Assembly: GCF_934630525.1 (NCBI RefSeq)
Contig: NZ_CAKTVX010000009.1
Location: 23,869-87,868 of the forward strand
Source of the DNA: an uncultured Slackia sp.
Lineage (GTDB): Bacteria; Actinomycetota; Coriobacteriia; Coriobacteriales; Eggerthellaceae
DNA length: 64,000 bases
Direction of reading: 5' to 3'
Of this stretch, positions 7,096-15,697 are shown piece by piece. The notes beneath the pieces were generated by a model, which was given only the letters and a program-made list of their open reading frames with translations, did not search any database and had not been told where the DNA came from. A program made the position numbers and the translations under genes. The number at the start of each line of letters is the position of its first letter. Positions within the stretch are counted from its first letter, which is position 1.

Positions 7096-8616
7096 TTATA
7101 CGGTCCACACGCGCACGAGGGTATACGCGTCGTCTTCATTGGTGCTCATTCCCAGATACGTGACGAGGGAGTCGACATCGCCTTGGCTGGCGAGGAAATC
7201 GCCGTAGTTGTCGCAATCGTCGGGGCAGTCGAGCGAAAACATCTCGCGCGTGTTTAAGTTCACGCCAGCGACCGTGCGGGTTGATTTCACGACGAGGTTT
7301 CCGCCGCACCATGCGGGGGCACACAGCGGGTTGCGGTCGAAGCAGAACCATTGGCCGCCCGTGTCGTTGCTTACGGGAGCGTATGTGCCGAGGCTCGCGA
7401 GGCCTTCGCCGTAGGTGTAAATGGAGTCGAACGTGAACGAGAAGCGTCCATTCACATAGGCGGCTTCGAGCGGGCGCATCGAGGCGGGCAGCGTGAGCGA
7501 CTCACGCATGGCTCCCGATTCCGCATCGATGAGCGTGAGCTGCGAATATGAGCTGGAGGCTTGCGAGCGCGGCGAAATGCAAATGGCGTCGCCCGTGGAA
7601 TAGGGCGACGTGCTCATGCGGCCATTGCTTTCCCAATCGACGCGCACGTCGCTCGACCCGAAGGCCGCCGATTTCAGCGCGGACGGCTCGGAGGTGGCGT
7701 TTCCGCTCGTTGAGGGCATGACCTGCCAAAACGCTCGCGATTTCGCAACGGTGATCGATGGCACGTCCCAGTCGCCATTGCCCGAATCGACTTGCTTGGC
7801 ATCGCCTGCAACGCCGCGCGAAAGCGTGGCTTGGAAAACGCGCCACTCGCCCGTATAGCAATTGGATTCAATCCATACGATGCCCTGGTCGTTGCAGCGC
7901 ACGTCGTAAATGTCGAACCCGCGTTCGCTGCTATGCGGACCGTCGAGCACGACGGTGTATTGCCCGCTGGAAAGCGAGAGAACGGCGGCCTGCGTGAGCG
8001 GGCTTGAGCTTTCGGTGGGCAGAAGGCATGCCGCGTAGGTTTCGCTGTTCGCCCACACCAACGTCCCGTAGGGCATTTTGAACTCGCCGGCGAGCGAGAG
8101 CGGGGCAGAGTCGAGCACAGTGCAATCGGAAATCGAGAACACCGATTCCTTATTCACGGTAAGCGCGTCGACTTCGCTGTCAGCCTTCTTTTCGTTGCTT
8201 ACGGCCGATGCGGCTGCGCCGGCAACCACCACGGCACCAACGCCAAGAGCGCCAATGAGCAATTGACGTCGCGTAATGGAGAGGCTTTCGCCCGCCGGCA
8301 GGGAGATGTTGATCCTCGCGTCAGGCGCTTGGGATGCCGCGCTGGGGCGCCCTGCGCCAATGCTCGCATTGGGGCCGGGCATAAAGGTCGTAGAGCCGAG
8401 GCTCTGTTTCACGGTGCCATGCGCGCCGCGCCCCGCTTTGCCGCGAACCGCCGAGGCTCCATGGCGAGGCGCCCTTGTCGCCTGGCTGCGTGCCGATGGG
8501 CGTGCTGTTGCGCCGCGCGACGCGCGGGTTGCGCGCGTGTTTTGGGCATGCGGACGCCTGCTGCGCTGCGAAGCGCCGCGTGTGGAATGTCGTGGTGTTT
8601 GGTTTCTTTGGGCCAT
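7096..8616 (-). CDS. Anchored protein with Arg-rich N-terminus and predicted beta-propeller-like exterior
   Basis: I do not recognise a named family. The 506-residue protein has an N-terminal region of about 110 residues very rich in Arg, Ala, Ser and Thr, then 'ITRRQLLIGALGVGAVVVAG' at about residues 114-133, resembling a Tat-type twin-arginine helix but placed far from the N-terminus. The remaining 360 residues are repetitive beta-type sequence with recurring Trp and Gly ('VWANSETYAACLLP', 'GIVWIESNCYTGEWRVF', 'GRFSFTFDSIYTYGEG'), suggesting a beta-propeller facing outside. An alternative start at 8382 would shorten the basic region but has no ribosome site. It is monocistronic and divergent from the response regulator at 8767. 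Confidence 0.7.
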   Translation of the reverse strand: MAQRNQTPRHSTRGASQRSRRPHAQNTRATRASRGATARPSARSQATRAPRHGASAVRGKAGRGAHGTVKQSLGSTTFMPGPNASIGAGRPSAASQAPDARINISLPAGESLSITRRQLLIGALGVGAVVVAGAAASAVSNEKKADSEVDALTVNKESVFSISDCTVLDSAPLSLAGEFKMPYGTLVWANSETYAACLLPTESSSPLTQAAVLSLSSGQYTVVLDGPHSSERGFDIYDVRCNDQGIVWIESNCYTGEWRVFQATLSRGVAGDAKQVDSGNGDWDVPSITVAKSRAFWQVMPSTSGNATSEPSALKSAAFGSSDVRVDWESNGRMSTSPYSTGDAICISPRSQASSSYSQLTLIDAESGAMRESLTLPASMRPLEAAYVNGRFSFTFDSIYTYGEGLASLGTYAPVSNDTGGQWFCFDRNPLCAPAWCGGNLVVKSTRTVAGVNLNTREMFSLDCPDDCDNYGDFLASQGDVDSLVTYLGMSTNEDDAYTLVRVWTV

Positions 8617-8766
8617 AGGGGCTTATTATGTCGTTTTGCCAGCAAATGGCCCACGGTTGCGCCTGAATCGTTACAATAAACCCAAATCGAAAATTGCGCG
8701 CGGCATGCGCCGTACGCCGGGGTCGCGTGTCGGCCTCGAAATCAATACAGCAGGGGAGCATTCATC

Positions 8767-9471
8767 ATGAGCAACGAAACGCGACGCATTCTCCTCGTCG
8801 AAGACGAGAAGGCAATCCGCGATGCTGTAGCCGCCTATCTCGAACGTGAGAACTACTGGGTGACCGCCGTTGGCGACGGCCAGGAAGCCCTCGAAGAATT
8901 TTCCAAGCATCATTTCGACCTGGTCGTGCTCGACCTCATGCTTCCCCGCGTGCCGGGCGAGCGCGTGTGCCGTGCCATTCGCGACAATTCCGATGTGCCT
9001 ATCATCATGCTCACCGCGAAGGGCGAGGTTGAAGACCGCATCATCGGTCTCGAGCTTGGCGCTGACGACTATCTGGTGAAGCCCTTCAGCCCTCGCGAGC
9101 TCGTCGCCCGCGTTCGTGCGCTGCTTCGCCGCGTGCACGCCGATTCTGAGCCTCAGCGCGAGGTGCTCGAGTTCGGCGAGCTCACGATTGACGTTTCGGG
9201 CCATAAGGTGCTCGTCAAGGGCAAGGAAGTCGACCTTACCGCCAGCGAGTTCAAGCTGCTCACCACGCTTTCTCGCTATCCTGGCCGCGTGTATTCGCGC
9301 ATGGAGCTCGTCGAGAAGGTTCTCGGCTACGACTTCGAGGGCTATGAGCGCACGATCGACTCCCACGTGAAGAACCTGCGCGCCAAAATCGGCGACAATC
9401 CGCGTAACCCCAAGTGGCTGCACACCGTGCATGGCGTGGGCTATCGTTTCGAAGACCCCACCAAGCAGTAA
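8767..9471 (+). CDS. OmpR/PhoB-family response regulator
   Basis: The 234-residue protein has a receiver domain (about 6-120) with the acidic pair in 'LLVEDEKAI', phospho-acceptor Asp56 in 'VVLDLMLPR', and the conserved 'LTAKGE' and 'DYLVKPFSPREL'. A C-terminal winged helix (about 135-230) contains 'LTASEFKLLTTLSRYPGRVYSRMEL' in part and 'TIDSHVKNLRAKIG'. It binds DNA when phosphorylated. GGGGAG upstream supports the ATG. The partner kinase starts 58 bases after its stop. Its stimulus cannot be read from the sequence. Confidence 0.95.
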   Translation: MSNETRRILLVEDEKAIRDAVAAYLERENYWVTAVGDGQEALEEFSKHHFDLVVLDLMLPRVPGERVCRAIRDNSDVPIIMLTAKGEVEDRIIGLELGADDYLVKPFSPRELVARVRALLRRVHADSEPQREVLEFGELTIDVSGHKVLVKGKEVDLTASEFKLLTTLSRYPGRVYSRMELVEKVLGYDFEGYERTIDSHVKNLRAKIGDNPRNPKWLHTVHGVGYRFEDPTKQ

Positions 9472-9528
9472 GTCGGTTTGCGCCGGCTTGCCGGCATTGA
9501 GAAACACGAGGGTGAGATCGCAGCAATT

Positions 9529-11136
9529 ATGGCGTCAGAACCTAAGCAAGCAAGTGGCAAGAAAAAGCGAGACGACGAGCGAACCGCGCGCCAGCGCATC
9601 CATGATTGGTTCTTTGGCTTCTCGTATACCACTCGCGTAACCGTAACCTTTTCGCTCGTTGCCATCATGACCGTCGTGGTGGCAATGGGCGTTCTTTCCT
9701 ATGTGTGGGAAGAGCATTTCCAGGCCTATACCCGCGAAAACGTTCAGCAGCTCGCCGATACGACTGCCGCCAACATCGCGAACCGCTACGAGCGAAGCAA
9801 TTCCGCAACGCTTGGCGCCATTGGCGAGGGCAACAAAATGAGCTACCCGTCGCTTTCGATTAACGACGTGGAGCCTGCCGAATCGGTGCATATGCTGCAG
9901 CCGGGCATGGGCATTCAAGTTATTTCCTCTTCGACCGAAACCGTCGTGTACGACTCGTCGCGCCCCAGCGGCTCTTCGTATTCGTCTTCGAACAGCATTG
10001 ATGAAACGGGCTCGTTTGCGCCGTCCGATGGCAAGATGGCCTCCGCGGCCATCACGCTTGGCGATGGGCAGGTTGTCGGCACCGTCCAAATTTGGGTTTA
10101 TGGCAGCGATTTGCTGCTTTCGAAGGCCGATCAAGAATTCCGCATGCAGAGCTACCAGGGCATGTGTCTTGCCGCCGTGCTCTCTGTCGCGCTTGCTTCG
10201 CTTATCGGCGTTCTGTTCGCGCGTGGCTTGGTGCGTCCTATTAACCGCATCACGAAAACGGCGCAGGAAATCAAAGAAGGCAATCTTTCGGCTCGCGTGA
10301 ACCTCGATGGCAAAGACGAAATCGCCGAGCTCGCCAAAACGTTTGACGCCATGGCGGAAAGCGTCGAGAGCAATCAGGAACTCGAGCGCCGCCTCACCAC
10401 CGACGTGGCGCATGAGCTGCGCACGCCTCTCATGGCGATTCAATCGACGGTCGAGGCCATTATGGATGGCGTGTTCGAGGCCGACGAAGAGCGCCTGAAC
10501 ACGATTGACGCCGAGGTGCAGCGCCTTTCTCGCTTGGTCGACGCCATTTTGAAGCTCTCGCGCCTCGAGAGCCGCTCGACCCCCATGAATGAGGAAGTCG
10601 TCGACGTGGGCGACATTATTCGTCCGCTTGTTATGTCGCACGAAGCGTTCGTCAACGACGCCGGCCTCACGCTCGAATACGACGCAGAGCCCGACGTCAT
10701 CGTCTACGGCGACCGTGATATGCTGCGCCAGGCAACCGCGAACCTCATCTCCAACGCGGTTCGCTATACGCCGGCGCCGGGCAAGATTACCGTTTCGGTC
10801 AAGCGCGGCGATGTTATGGCCGCAATTGCCGTTCGCGATACGGGCATCGGCCTTTCCCCCGAAGAGCGCCGCATGGTGTTCAAGCGTTTTTGGCGTGCCG
10901 AGGAAAGCCGTCAGCGTCAAAGCGGCGGTTTGGGTGTAGGCTTGGCCGTTGTGAAAGAAATCGTCGACCGCCATGGCGGCTGGGTGCAGGTGGAAGGCAA
11001 GAAGGGCGAAGGCGCTTGCTTTACCATTCATGTTCCGCTTTATGACGAAGAGCGCATCAAGGCGCAAAAGGAAAAGGCCAATTCGAAAGAACGCGGCGCA
11101 AAAGCGCAGGCGGCAAAACGAAAGGGAAGGAACTAG
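9529..11136 (+). CDS. Membrane sensor histidine kinase, partner of the 8767 regulator
   Basis: I choose ATG 9529, preceded by GAGGGTGAG; an in-frame TTG at 9478 lacks support. The 535-residue protein has a helix at about 32-55, an extracellular sensor of about 150 residues rich in Ser, a second helix near 205-228, a HAMP domain ('RPINRITKTAQEIKEGNLSA'), the H-box 'DVAHELRTPLMAIQ', the N-box 'NLISNAVRYTP' and the G-boxes 'DTGIGLSPEE' and 'GGLGVGLAVVKEIV'. All catalytic motifs are intact. A basic tail of about 35 residues follows. It stops 3 bases before purC, which may share the transcript. Confidence 0.95.
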   Translation: MASEPKQASGKKKRDDERTARQRIHDWFFGFSYTTRVTVTFSLVAIMTVVVAMGVLSYVWEEHFQAYTRENVQQLADTTAANIANRYERSNSATLGAIGEGNKMSYPSLSINDVEPAESVHMLQPGMGIQVISSSTETVVYDSSRPSGSSYSSSNSIDETGSFAPSDGKMASAAITLGDGQVVGTVQIWVYGSDLLLSKADQEFRMQSYQGMCLAAVLSVALASLIGVLFARGLVRPINRITKTAQEIKEGNLSARVNLDGKDEIAELAKTFDAMAESVESNQELERRLTTDVAHELRTPLMAIQSTVEAIMDGVFEADEERLNTIDAEVQRLSRLVDAILKLSRLESRSTPMNEEVVDVGDIIRPLVMSHEAFVNDAGLTLEYDAEPDVIVYGDRDMLRQATANLISNAVRYTPAPGKITVSVKRGDVMAAIAVRDTGIGLSPEERRMVFKRFWRAEESRQRQSGGLGVGLAVVKEIVDRHGGWVQVEGKKGEGACFTIHVPLYDEERIKAQKEKANSKERGAKAQAAKRKGRN

Positions 11137-11139
11137 GCT

Positions 11140-12012
11140 GTGAACCCCATTACCATCAAGCCCGACGCGCAGGGCAAGGTACGCGACATTTATGATCTTG
11201 GCGACACGCTGCTGTTCGTCGCGACCGACCGCATCTCGGCGTTTGACTACATTTTGGAAGACGAAATTCCCCACAAGGGCCAGGTTCTTACCCAGATCAG
11301 CTGCTTCTGGTTCGAGCTGCTCGAGGGCGTTGTCGAAAACCACCTGGTCTCTTCCGACGTGAACGATTTGCCCGAGCAGTTCAAAGAGTGGAGCGACTAC
11401 CTCAACGGCCGCTTCATGATCGTGAAGAAAGCCCAGATGATTCCTATCGAGTGCATCGTGCGCGGTTATCTGACCGGTTCCGGCTTCAAGGATTACCAGA
11501 AGACGGGCAGCGTATGCGGCATCGAGCTTCCTTCTGGCTTGCAGAACTCCGCCAAGCTTCCCCAGACGCTGTTCACGCCTTCCACGAAGGCCGAGATTGG
11601 CGATCACGACGAGAACATCAGCTTTGAGCGCGCGGTTGAAATCGTGGGCGAGAAAGCTGCGACCGACATTCGCGACCTGTCGCTGAAGGTGTACGAGACC
11701 GCCGCAGAGCATGCGCGCAAGCAGGGCATCATCATCGCCGACACGAAGTTCGAGTTCGGCGTGCTCGATGGCCGTACGATTCTGGGCGATGAGGTGCTCA
11801 CTCCTGACAGCTCTCGCTTCTGGAGCGCCGACGACTATGAAGTGGGCCGCGAGCAGGCGAGCTTCGACAAGCAGTTCGTGCGCAATTGGCTCAACGCCAA
11901 TTGGGATCGCCAGGGCAACCCGCCGCATTTGCCGGCCGACGTTATCGAGAAGACCACCGAGAAGTACATCCAGGCATACGAGAAGCTTTCGGGCCGCACG
12001 TTCAACTTCTAA
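11140..12012 (+). CDS. purC: SAICAR synthase
   Basis: This 290-residue enzyme joins CAIR and aspartate using ATP to form SAICAR, the substrate of PurB. The N-terminal 'GKVRDIYDLGDTLLFVATDR' and 'ISAFD' elements and the central 'IECIVRGYLTGSGFKDY' are characteristic, as is 'FIIADTKFEFG'-type 'IIADTKFEFGVLDG' in the C-terminal half. The start is GTG 11140, with AAGGAA overlapping the end of the kinase gene three bases before. The length is at the long end of the single-domain family (240-300). Its placement behind a sensor kinase, rather than in a pur cluster, is notable. Confidence 0.96.
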   Translation: MNPITIKPDAQGKVRDIYDLGDTLLFVATDRISAFDYILEDEIPHKGQVLTQISCFWFELLEGVVENHLVSSDVNDLPEQFKEWSDYLNGRFMIVKKAQMIPIECIVRGYLTGSGFKDYQKTGSVCGIELPSGLQNSAKLPQTLFTPSTKAEIGDHDENISFERAVEIVGEKAATDIRDLSLKVYETAAEHARKQGIIIADTKFEFGVLDGRTILGDEVLTPDSSRFWSADDYEVGREQASFDKQFVRNWLNANWDRQGNPPHLPADVIEKTTEKYIQAYEKLSGRTFNF

Positions 12013-12067
12013 GCGCTCTTCTTTCGTTTATTTCGGCGCGATTGCGACGTTTTTCAATGAAACGCCA

Positions 12068-12113
12068 AAAGGTCCCATTGAAGGTTTGCCTTTGATGGGG
12101 CCTTTCTTTATTA
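12068..12113 (+). terminator. Terminator of purC
   Basis: AAAGG-CCCAT-AAGG at 12068-12084 pairs with CCTT-ATGGG-CCTTT at 12089-12105 over a TTTG loop, followed by a T-rich run. Confidence 0.7.
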
Positions 12114-12160
12114 TTTATGCCTTGGATTTACCAAGTGTTTTCGAGAAGAAAAGTATCCAT

Positions 12161-12769
12161 ATGAGCACACGAAACCCGATGAACGACCGCTATCAGACCG
12201 ACGGACCGAAGGGCCAGACCAAGAGGTCGGCCTCTTCGCTCAAGCCGAAGTCGAAAGCCGCGTCGAGCGTGTACGTGAAGTCCACGCAGAAGACTCCGCA
12301 GGAAAAGAAGGCCGCGCAAAAGGCCGCCCGCCAAAAGCAGGCCGAGCTCGACCGCAAGTACTACAATCCGCCTACGGCTCAGTACAAGAAGTACAAGCGC
12401 ATTTGGTGGGGCATGCTCGGCGGCGCTATCGTCTGCACGCTGGTCGCTATGGGCGCTGGCTCCTGGTGGCCCGATAACCCGACCATGACGTGGTGCTTCC
12501 TGATTCCCGCATATGCGTTGATCATCGGTGCTTTGTGGTTCGACTTCGCCAAGGTGCGCAAGGTTCGCCGCGAGTACCAAATGGAGATGCTCAAGAAGCA
12601 CCCCAAAGAGGCCAAGAAGCATCCCACCACGGCAGCGAAGAACAAGGTCGATGCCGCCAAGGAAGCTGAGCGCGAAGCCGCGAAGGCGGAAAAGAAGCGC
12701 TTCGGCCATTCCTTCATTCGCAAGGCAAAGCTCGAAGAAGCAGCTGAAGACGAAAAGAAGTCCGAATAA
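12161..12769 (+). CDS. Two-helix membrane protein with highly charged ends
   Basis: I choose ATG 12161; the frame stays open upstream but would run through the purC terminator. The 202-residue protein has a Lys/Ala/Gln-rich N-terminus (about 1-85) with a coiled-coil-like stretch 'KKAAQKAARQKQAELDRKYY', two hydrophobic helices at about 92-110 and 115-135, and a Lys/Glu/Ala-rich C-terminal helix. The layout resembles DUF3043-type actinobacterial membrane proteins, but I would not assign that firmly. The function is unknown. It has its own terminator and no obvious operon partner. Confidence 0.75.
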   Translation: MSTRNPMNDRYQTDGPKGQTKRSASSLKPKSKAASSVYVKSTQKTPQEKKAAQKAARQKQAELDRKYYNPPTAQYKKYKRIWWGMLGGAIVCTLVAMGAGSWWPDNPTMTWCFLIPAYALIIGALWFDFAKVRKVRREYQMEMLKKHPKEAKKHPTTAAKNKVDAAKEAEREAAKAEKKRFGHSFIRKAKLEEAAEDEKKSE

Positions 12770-12770
12770 C

Positions 12771-12802
12771 AAAAAGCCCGCTCAATCGAGCGGGCTTTTT
12801 TG
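12771..12802. terminator. Bidirectional terminator between convergent genes
   Basis: AAAAAGCCCGCTC-AATC-GAGCGGGCTTTTTT is a perfect stem with A and T runs on the two sides, serving the membrane protein gene and the convergent methyltransferase gene. Confidence 0.9.
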
Positions 12803-12852
12803 TGCGGCTCCGATGGGCGTGCCGCGCTGGCATGCCCTTCCTTGCTCCGCCT

Positions 12853-14214
12853 TTACACGACCTGGAAGAGGAAGAACTTGAGGTAGTCGGTTTCGGGCAC
12901 GCCCCACACGATGGGATGGTCGGGCGATTGCTGGCGTTCCTCGATTTGGCGAAGTTGAACGCCAGCATCGTGCGCCGCGCTCACGAGCATTTTGCGGAAG
13001 CGATCGGTATCCATGAAGTGCGAGCAGCTGCAGGTGGCCAAGTATCCGCCGCGCGGCAAGGCTTTCATAGCGCGATAGTTGATCTCGTGGTAGCCACGCG
13101 TGGCCGAATCGATGGTCTTGCGGCTCTTCGTGAACGCCGGCGGGTCGAGAACGATGAAGTCGTACGGCGCCTTTTTCTGAGCCTCGATTTCGGGCAGCAA
13201 ATCGAACACGTTGACAGCCTGGAAGCTCATGCGGTTTTCGAAGCCGTTCAGGCGAGCATTCGATTCTGCCATGTCGACCGCGAGCTGCGAGATGTCGACG
13301 GCATGCACGTGCTCGGCTCCGCCAGCGGCGGCGTTAAGGGCGAACGAACCCGTGTGCGTGAAGCAGTCGAGCACGCGACGTCCGCGGGCGATGTTGGCCA
13401 CAGCGCGGCGGTTGTATTTCTGGTCGAGGAAGAAGCCGGTTTTTTGGCCGTTTTCGAAATCGACGTGGTAGCGCACGCCATTTTCGACGATTTCGGTCGT
13501 AGTGGGGCCGAATGCCGCTGCGGCTTCGTCGTTTGGCGCGAGAGGCGCGGGCACCGCCGTAAGCGCAGGTTGAGCGCCCAGGCCGGCAAAATCGCTTCCC
13601 AGGGGGAACCATCCGCAGCTTTCCTGAAGGCCTTCGAGCTTGCGCGTCGACACGTCATTGCGCTCGTAAATGCCGCGAATGATGACGCCATCTTCGGCGA
13701 GTACCTTCACAAGCAGGGGGAACACGACAGGTTTCAGGCGCTCCATGCCGTAGGCGAGCGTTTGGGTCACAAGCACGTCGTTGAAGCGGTCGACGACGAG
13801 GCCGCAAAAGCCATCGGCCTCGGAGAAAATCATGCGGCAGGCGGAAACGTCGTCGCCCATCACGGCGCGACGATGGTTCCATGCCCAGCGAATTTTGCGT
13901 TCCCAAAACGCCGAATCGAACGCGTCGTTCGCGTTGGTCGAAAGCAGGCGAATGCGAATCTTGCTTTGCTGCGAGAAAATGCCCGTGCCAAGGTATGCCC
14001 CTTTGCGTGTGAGCACGTCGACGAGGGCGCCGTTTTCCGGGGCGATTCCGCCGGATTCGATCGATTCTTTCCACGTGCGGGCCGCTTCTTTGGGGTCGCC
14101 CGCTTCCACAATGCGCTCGACTTCCGCATCGTAGACCCAAGGGTGACCGGCGCGGCATGCGCGTTCGCCTTTGGGCGTGATGAATGCCATAGGGTAGGGA
14201 CGGTGGGTTTTCAT
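12853..14214 (-). CDS. RlmI-like 23S rRNA (cytosine-5) methyltransferase
   Basis: I choose the start at 14214, where AAGGAG lies just upstream on the minus strand; the frame continues 49 codons further without support. The 453-residue enzyme has an N-terminal PUA-like part ('GHPWVYDAEVERI'), a central linker and a Rossmann SAM-binding domain ('VLDCFTHTGSFALNAA', 'VDISQLAVDMAE', 'FIVLDPPAFTKS'). The 'CSCSH' element near the end supplies the catalytic cysteine of the RlmI/YwbD class. The substrate assignment is by family. An Ala/Pro-rich insertion of about 30 residues ('GLGAQPALTAVPAPLAP') sits ahead of the methyltransferase domain. Confidence 0.9.
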   Translation of the reverse strand: MKTHRPYPMAFITPKGERACRAGHPWVYDAEVERIVEAGDPKEAARTWKESIESGGIAPENGALVDVLTRKGAYLGTGIFSQQSKIRIRLLSTNANDAFDSAFWERKIRWAWNHRRAVMGDDVSACRMIFSEADGFCGLVVDRFNDVLVTQTLAYGMERLKPVVFPLLVKVLAEDGVIIRGIYERNDVSTRKLEGLQESCGWFPLGSDFAGLGAQPALTAVPAPLAPNDEAAAAFGPTTTEIVENGVRYHVDFENGQKTGFFLDQKYNRRAVANIARGRRVLDCFTHTGSFALNAAAGGAEHVHAVDISQLAVDMAESNARLNGFENRMSFQAVNVFDLLPEIEAQKKAPYDFIVLDPPAFTKSRKTIDSATRGYHEINYRAMKALPRGGYLATCSCSHFMDTDRFRKMLVSAAHDAGVQLRQIEERQQSPDHPIVWGVPETDYLKFFLFQVV

Positions 14215-14390
14215 GGGTTCTCCTTGGTTGGAGCGTGCTTGGCCGCATGGGCCGCATCGCAAGTAATACCAGGGCATTATACGTTGCGTTGGGGCGGGGC
14301 GGAACAAAGGGGTAGAATAACCGTAACTGAAATACGGCTCCGCTGGGGCGAGGACACGCACCTTGCCTCGGGCGATGGAAAAGAGTGCCC

Positions 14391-15692
14391 ATGAACCCAG
14401 TTGTGATTATTCCCACGTTCGTGTCCGCGCGTGGGCGCGTTGAATCGGGTCCCGTTACCACGACATATGACCATACAACGTCGATGTCTGCCTCGGGCGA
14501 GTTGCCCCGCTGCCTCGAATCGCTTCGGTGCGTGCGCGGGCTTGGGCATATCATCGTGCTCGTGATTGCCGAACCCGCTATCGAGAATAAGGCCGCAAGC
14601 AAAATTCGCGCCGTTGCCGAGCAATTCCCCGATTTGAATATCGCCGTGGTGGGCGCTCCCGAGATGGCGCTTGTGCGTCAGCGCATGGAGCAGCTCAATA
14701 TCGGCCTGCGCGGCGAAGTGGGTCTTGCGGGCTATGGCGCAATGCGCAACCTGGGGCTTCTTCTTGCGGGTGCGCTCGATTTCGATTCGGTGGTATTCAT
14801 CGACGACGATGTGGTGATTGACGACCCCGCGTTTTTGGAAAAGGCGATGTATGGCCTGGGCAAGCTTACGCGCAGCGGCGTGCCCATTCTTGCGAAGTCG
14901 GGCTTTTATCTGAACAAAGAAGGCCAATACCTCTCGAGTCGATCCACGAAATGGTACAACCGCTATTGGGACCAGGCTACCGCATTCAACAAGTGGATTT
15001 CCAAGGCCATGAAGGGCCCGCGCCTGTCTCGTTCGAACCATGTGTGCGGTGGTTGCTTGGCGCTGCATCGCGAGGCGTTTCGTCGCGTGTCGTTCGACCC
15101 GTGGATCGCTCGCGGCGAAGACTTGGATTACATGCTCGATTTGCGCATGTACGGAAGCGATATCTGGTTCGACAACACGTGGTACATGCATCACCTTCCG
15201 CCCGAAACCAAGCGTGAAGGGCTTCGTTTCCGTCAAGATATCTTCCGTTGGCTCTACGAGTATCGCAAGGTGGAATACGGGCGAACCCAGATCGACCTGC
15301 TTCAGATCAAGCCGCAATCGTTGCTGCCGTACCCGGGGCCTTTCTTGGAGCCGGGCATCACGCGCCGCATTAAGCGCACGGCGTGGCTGCGCAGCTTCGG
15401 GCGCCCCGATGGCGCCGGGTATCGTCGCGCGGCGAAGGCGGCCACGGGCGAGGCGTCTCGATATGCCGAAGACCACTGCTCGAAGTATTTCGGCTTCCAG
15501 TCGATGTGGCCGGCGGTCATGAAGCGCATGGCGAACGACGCGATTCTCCAGAGCGTGCTTTTGAGCTCATCGAACCGCGATGCGCAGCAAGCCGAGGCGC
15601 AGCGCGCCCAACGTGCGGCATGGGGAGCCGCCGGCGGAATCGACCCTGGCGCAACAACGGAGATTCGCCTTAATATGGGCAACGCAGAATAG
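14391..15692 (+). CDS. Glycosyltransferase A-fold (GT2-like) protein
   Basis: The 433-residue cytosolic protein begins 'MNPVVIIPTFV', the typical first strand of GT-A transferases. The metal-binding DxD-type element is 'VVFIDDDVVIDD' at about residue 136, and 'CGGCLALHREAFRRV' plus 'ARGEDLDYMLDLRMYG' resemble the acceptor-side helices with the catalytic ED pair. It lacks membrane helices. Sugar and acceptor cannot be read. GTG 14385 is in frame two codons earlier. It is divergent from the methyltransferase gene, and a TauE-type exporter starts 5 bases after its stop, so the two probably share an mRNA. Confidence 0.85.
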   Translation: MNPVVIIPTFVSARGRVESGPVTTTYDHTTSMSASGELPRCLESLRCVRGLGHIIVLVIAEPAIENKAASKIRAVAEQFPDLNIAVVGAPEMALVRQRMEQLNIGLRGEVGLAGYGAMRNLGLLLAGALDFDSVVFIDDDVVIDDPAFLEKAMYGLGKLTRSGVPILAKSGFYLNKEGQYLSSRSTKWYNRYWDQATAFNKWISKAMKGPRLSRSNHVCGGCLALHREAFRRVSFDPWIARGEDLDYMLDLRMYGSDIWFDNTWYMHHLPPETKREGLRFRQDIFRWLYEYRKVEYGRTQIDLLQIKPQSLLPYPGPFLEPGITRRIKRTAWLRSFGRPDGAGYRRAAKAATGEASRYAEDHCSKYFGFQSMWPAVMKRMANDAILQSVLLSSSNRDAQQAEAQRAQRAAWGAAGGIDPGATTEIRLNMGNAE

Positions 15693-15697
15693 GATTT

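Noticed and set aside
9535..11928. A 797-codon open frame on the minus strand across the histidine kinase and purC.
   Set aside because: It is antisense to two confidently identified genes and is rich in Arg/His as expected from a shadow frame.
12802..14394. A 530-codon open frame on the plus strand across the rRNA methyltransferase.
   Set aside because: The minus-strand gene has SAM-binding motifs and a good ribosome site; the plus frame has neither.
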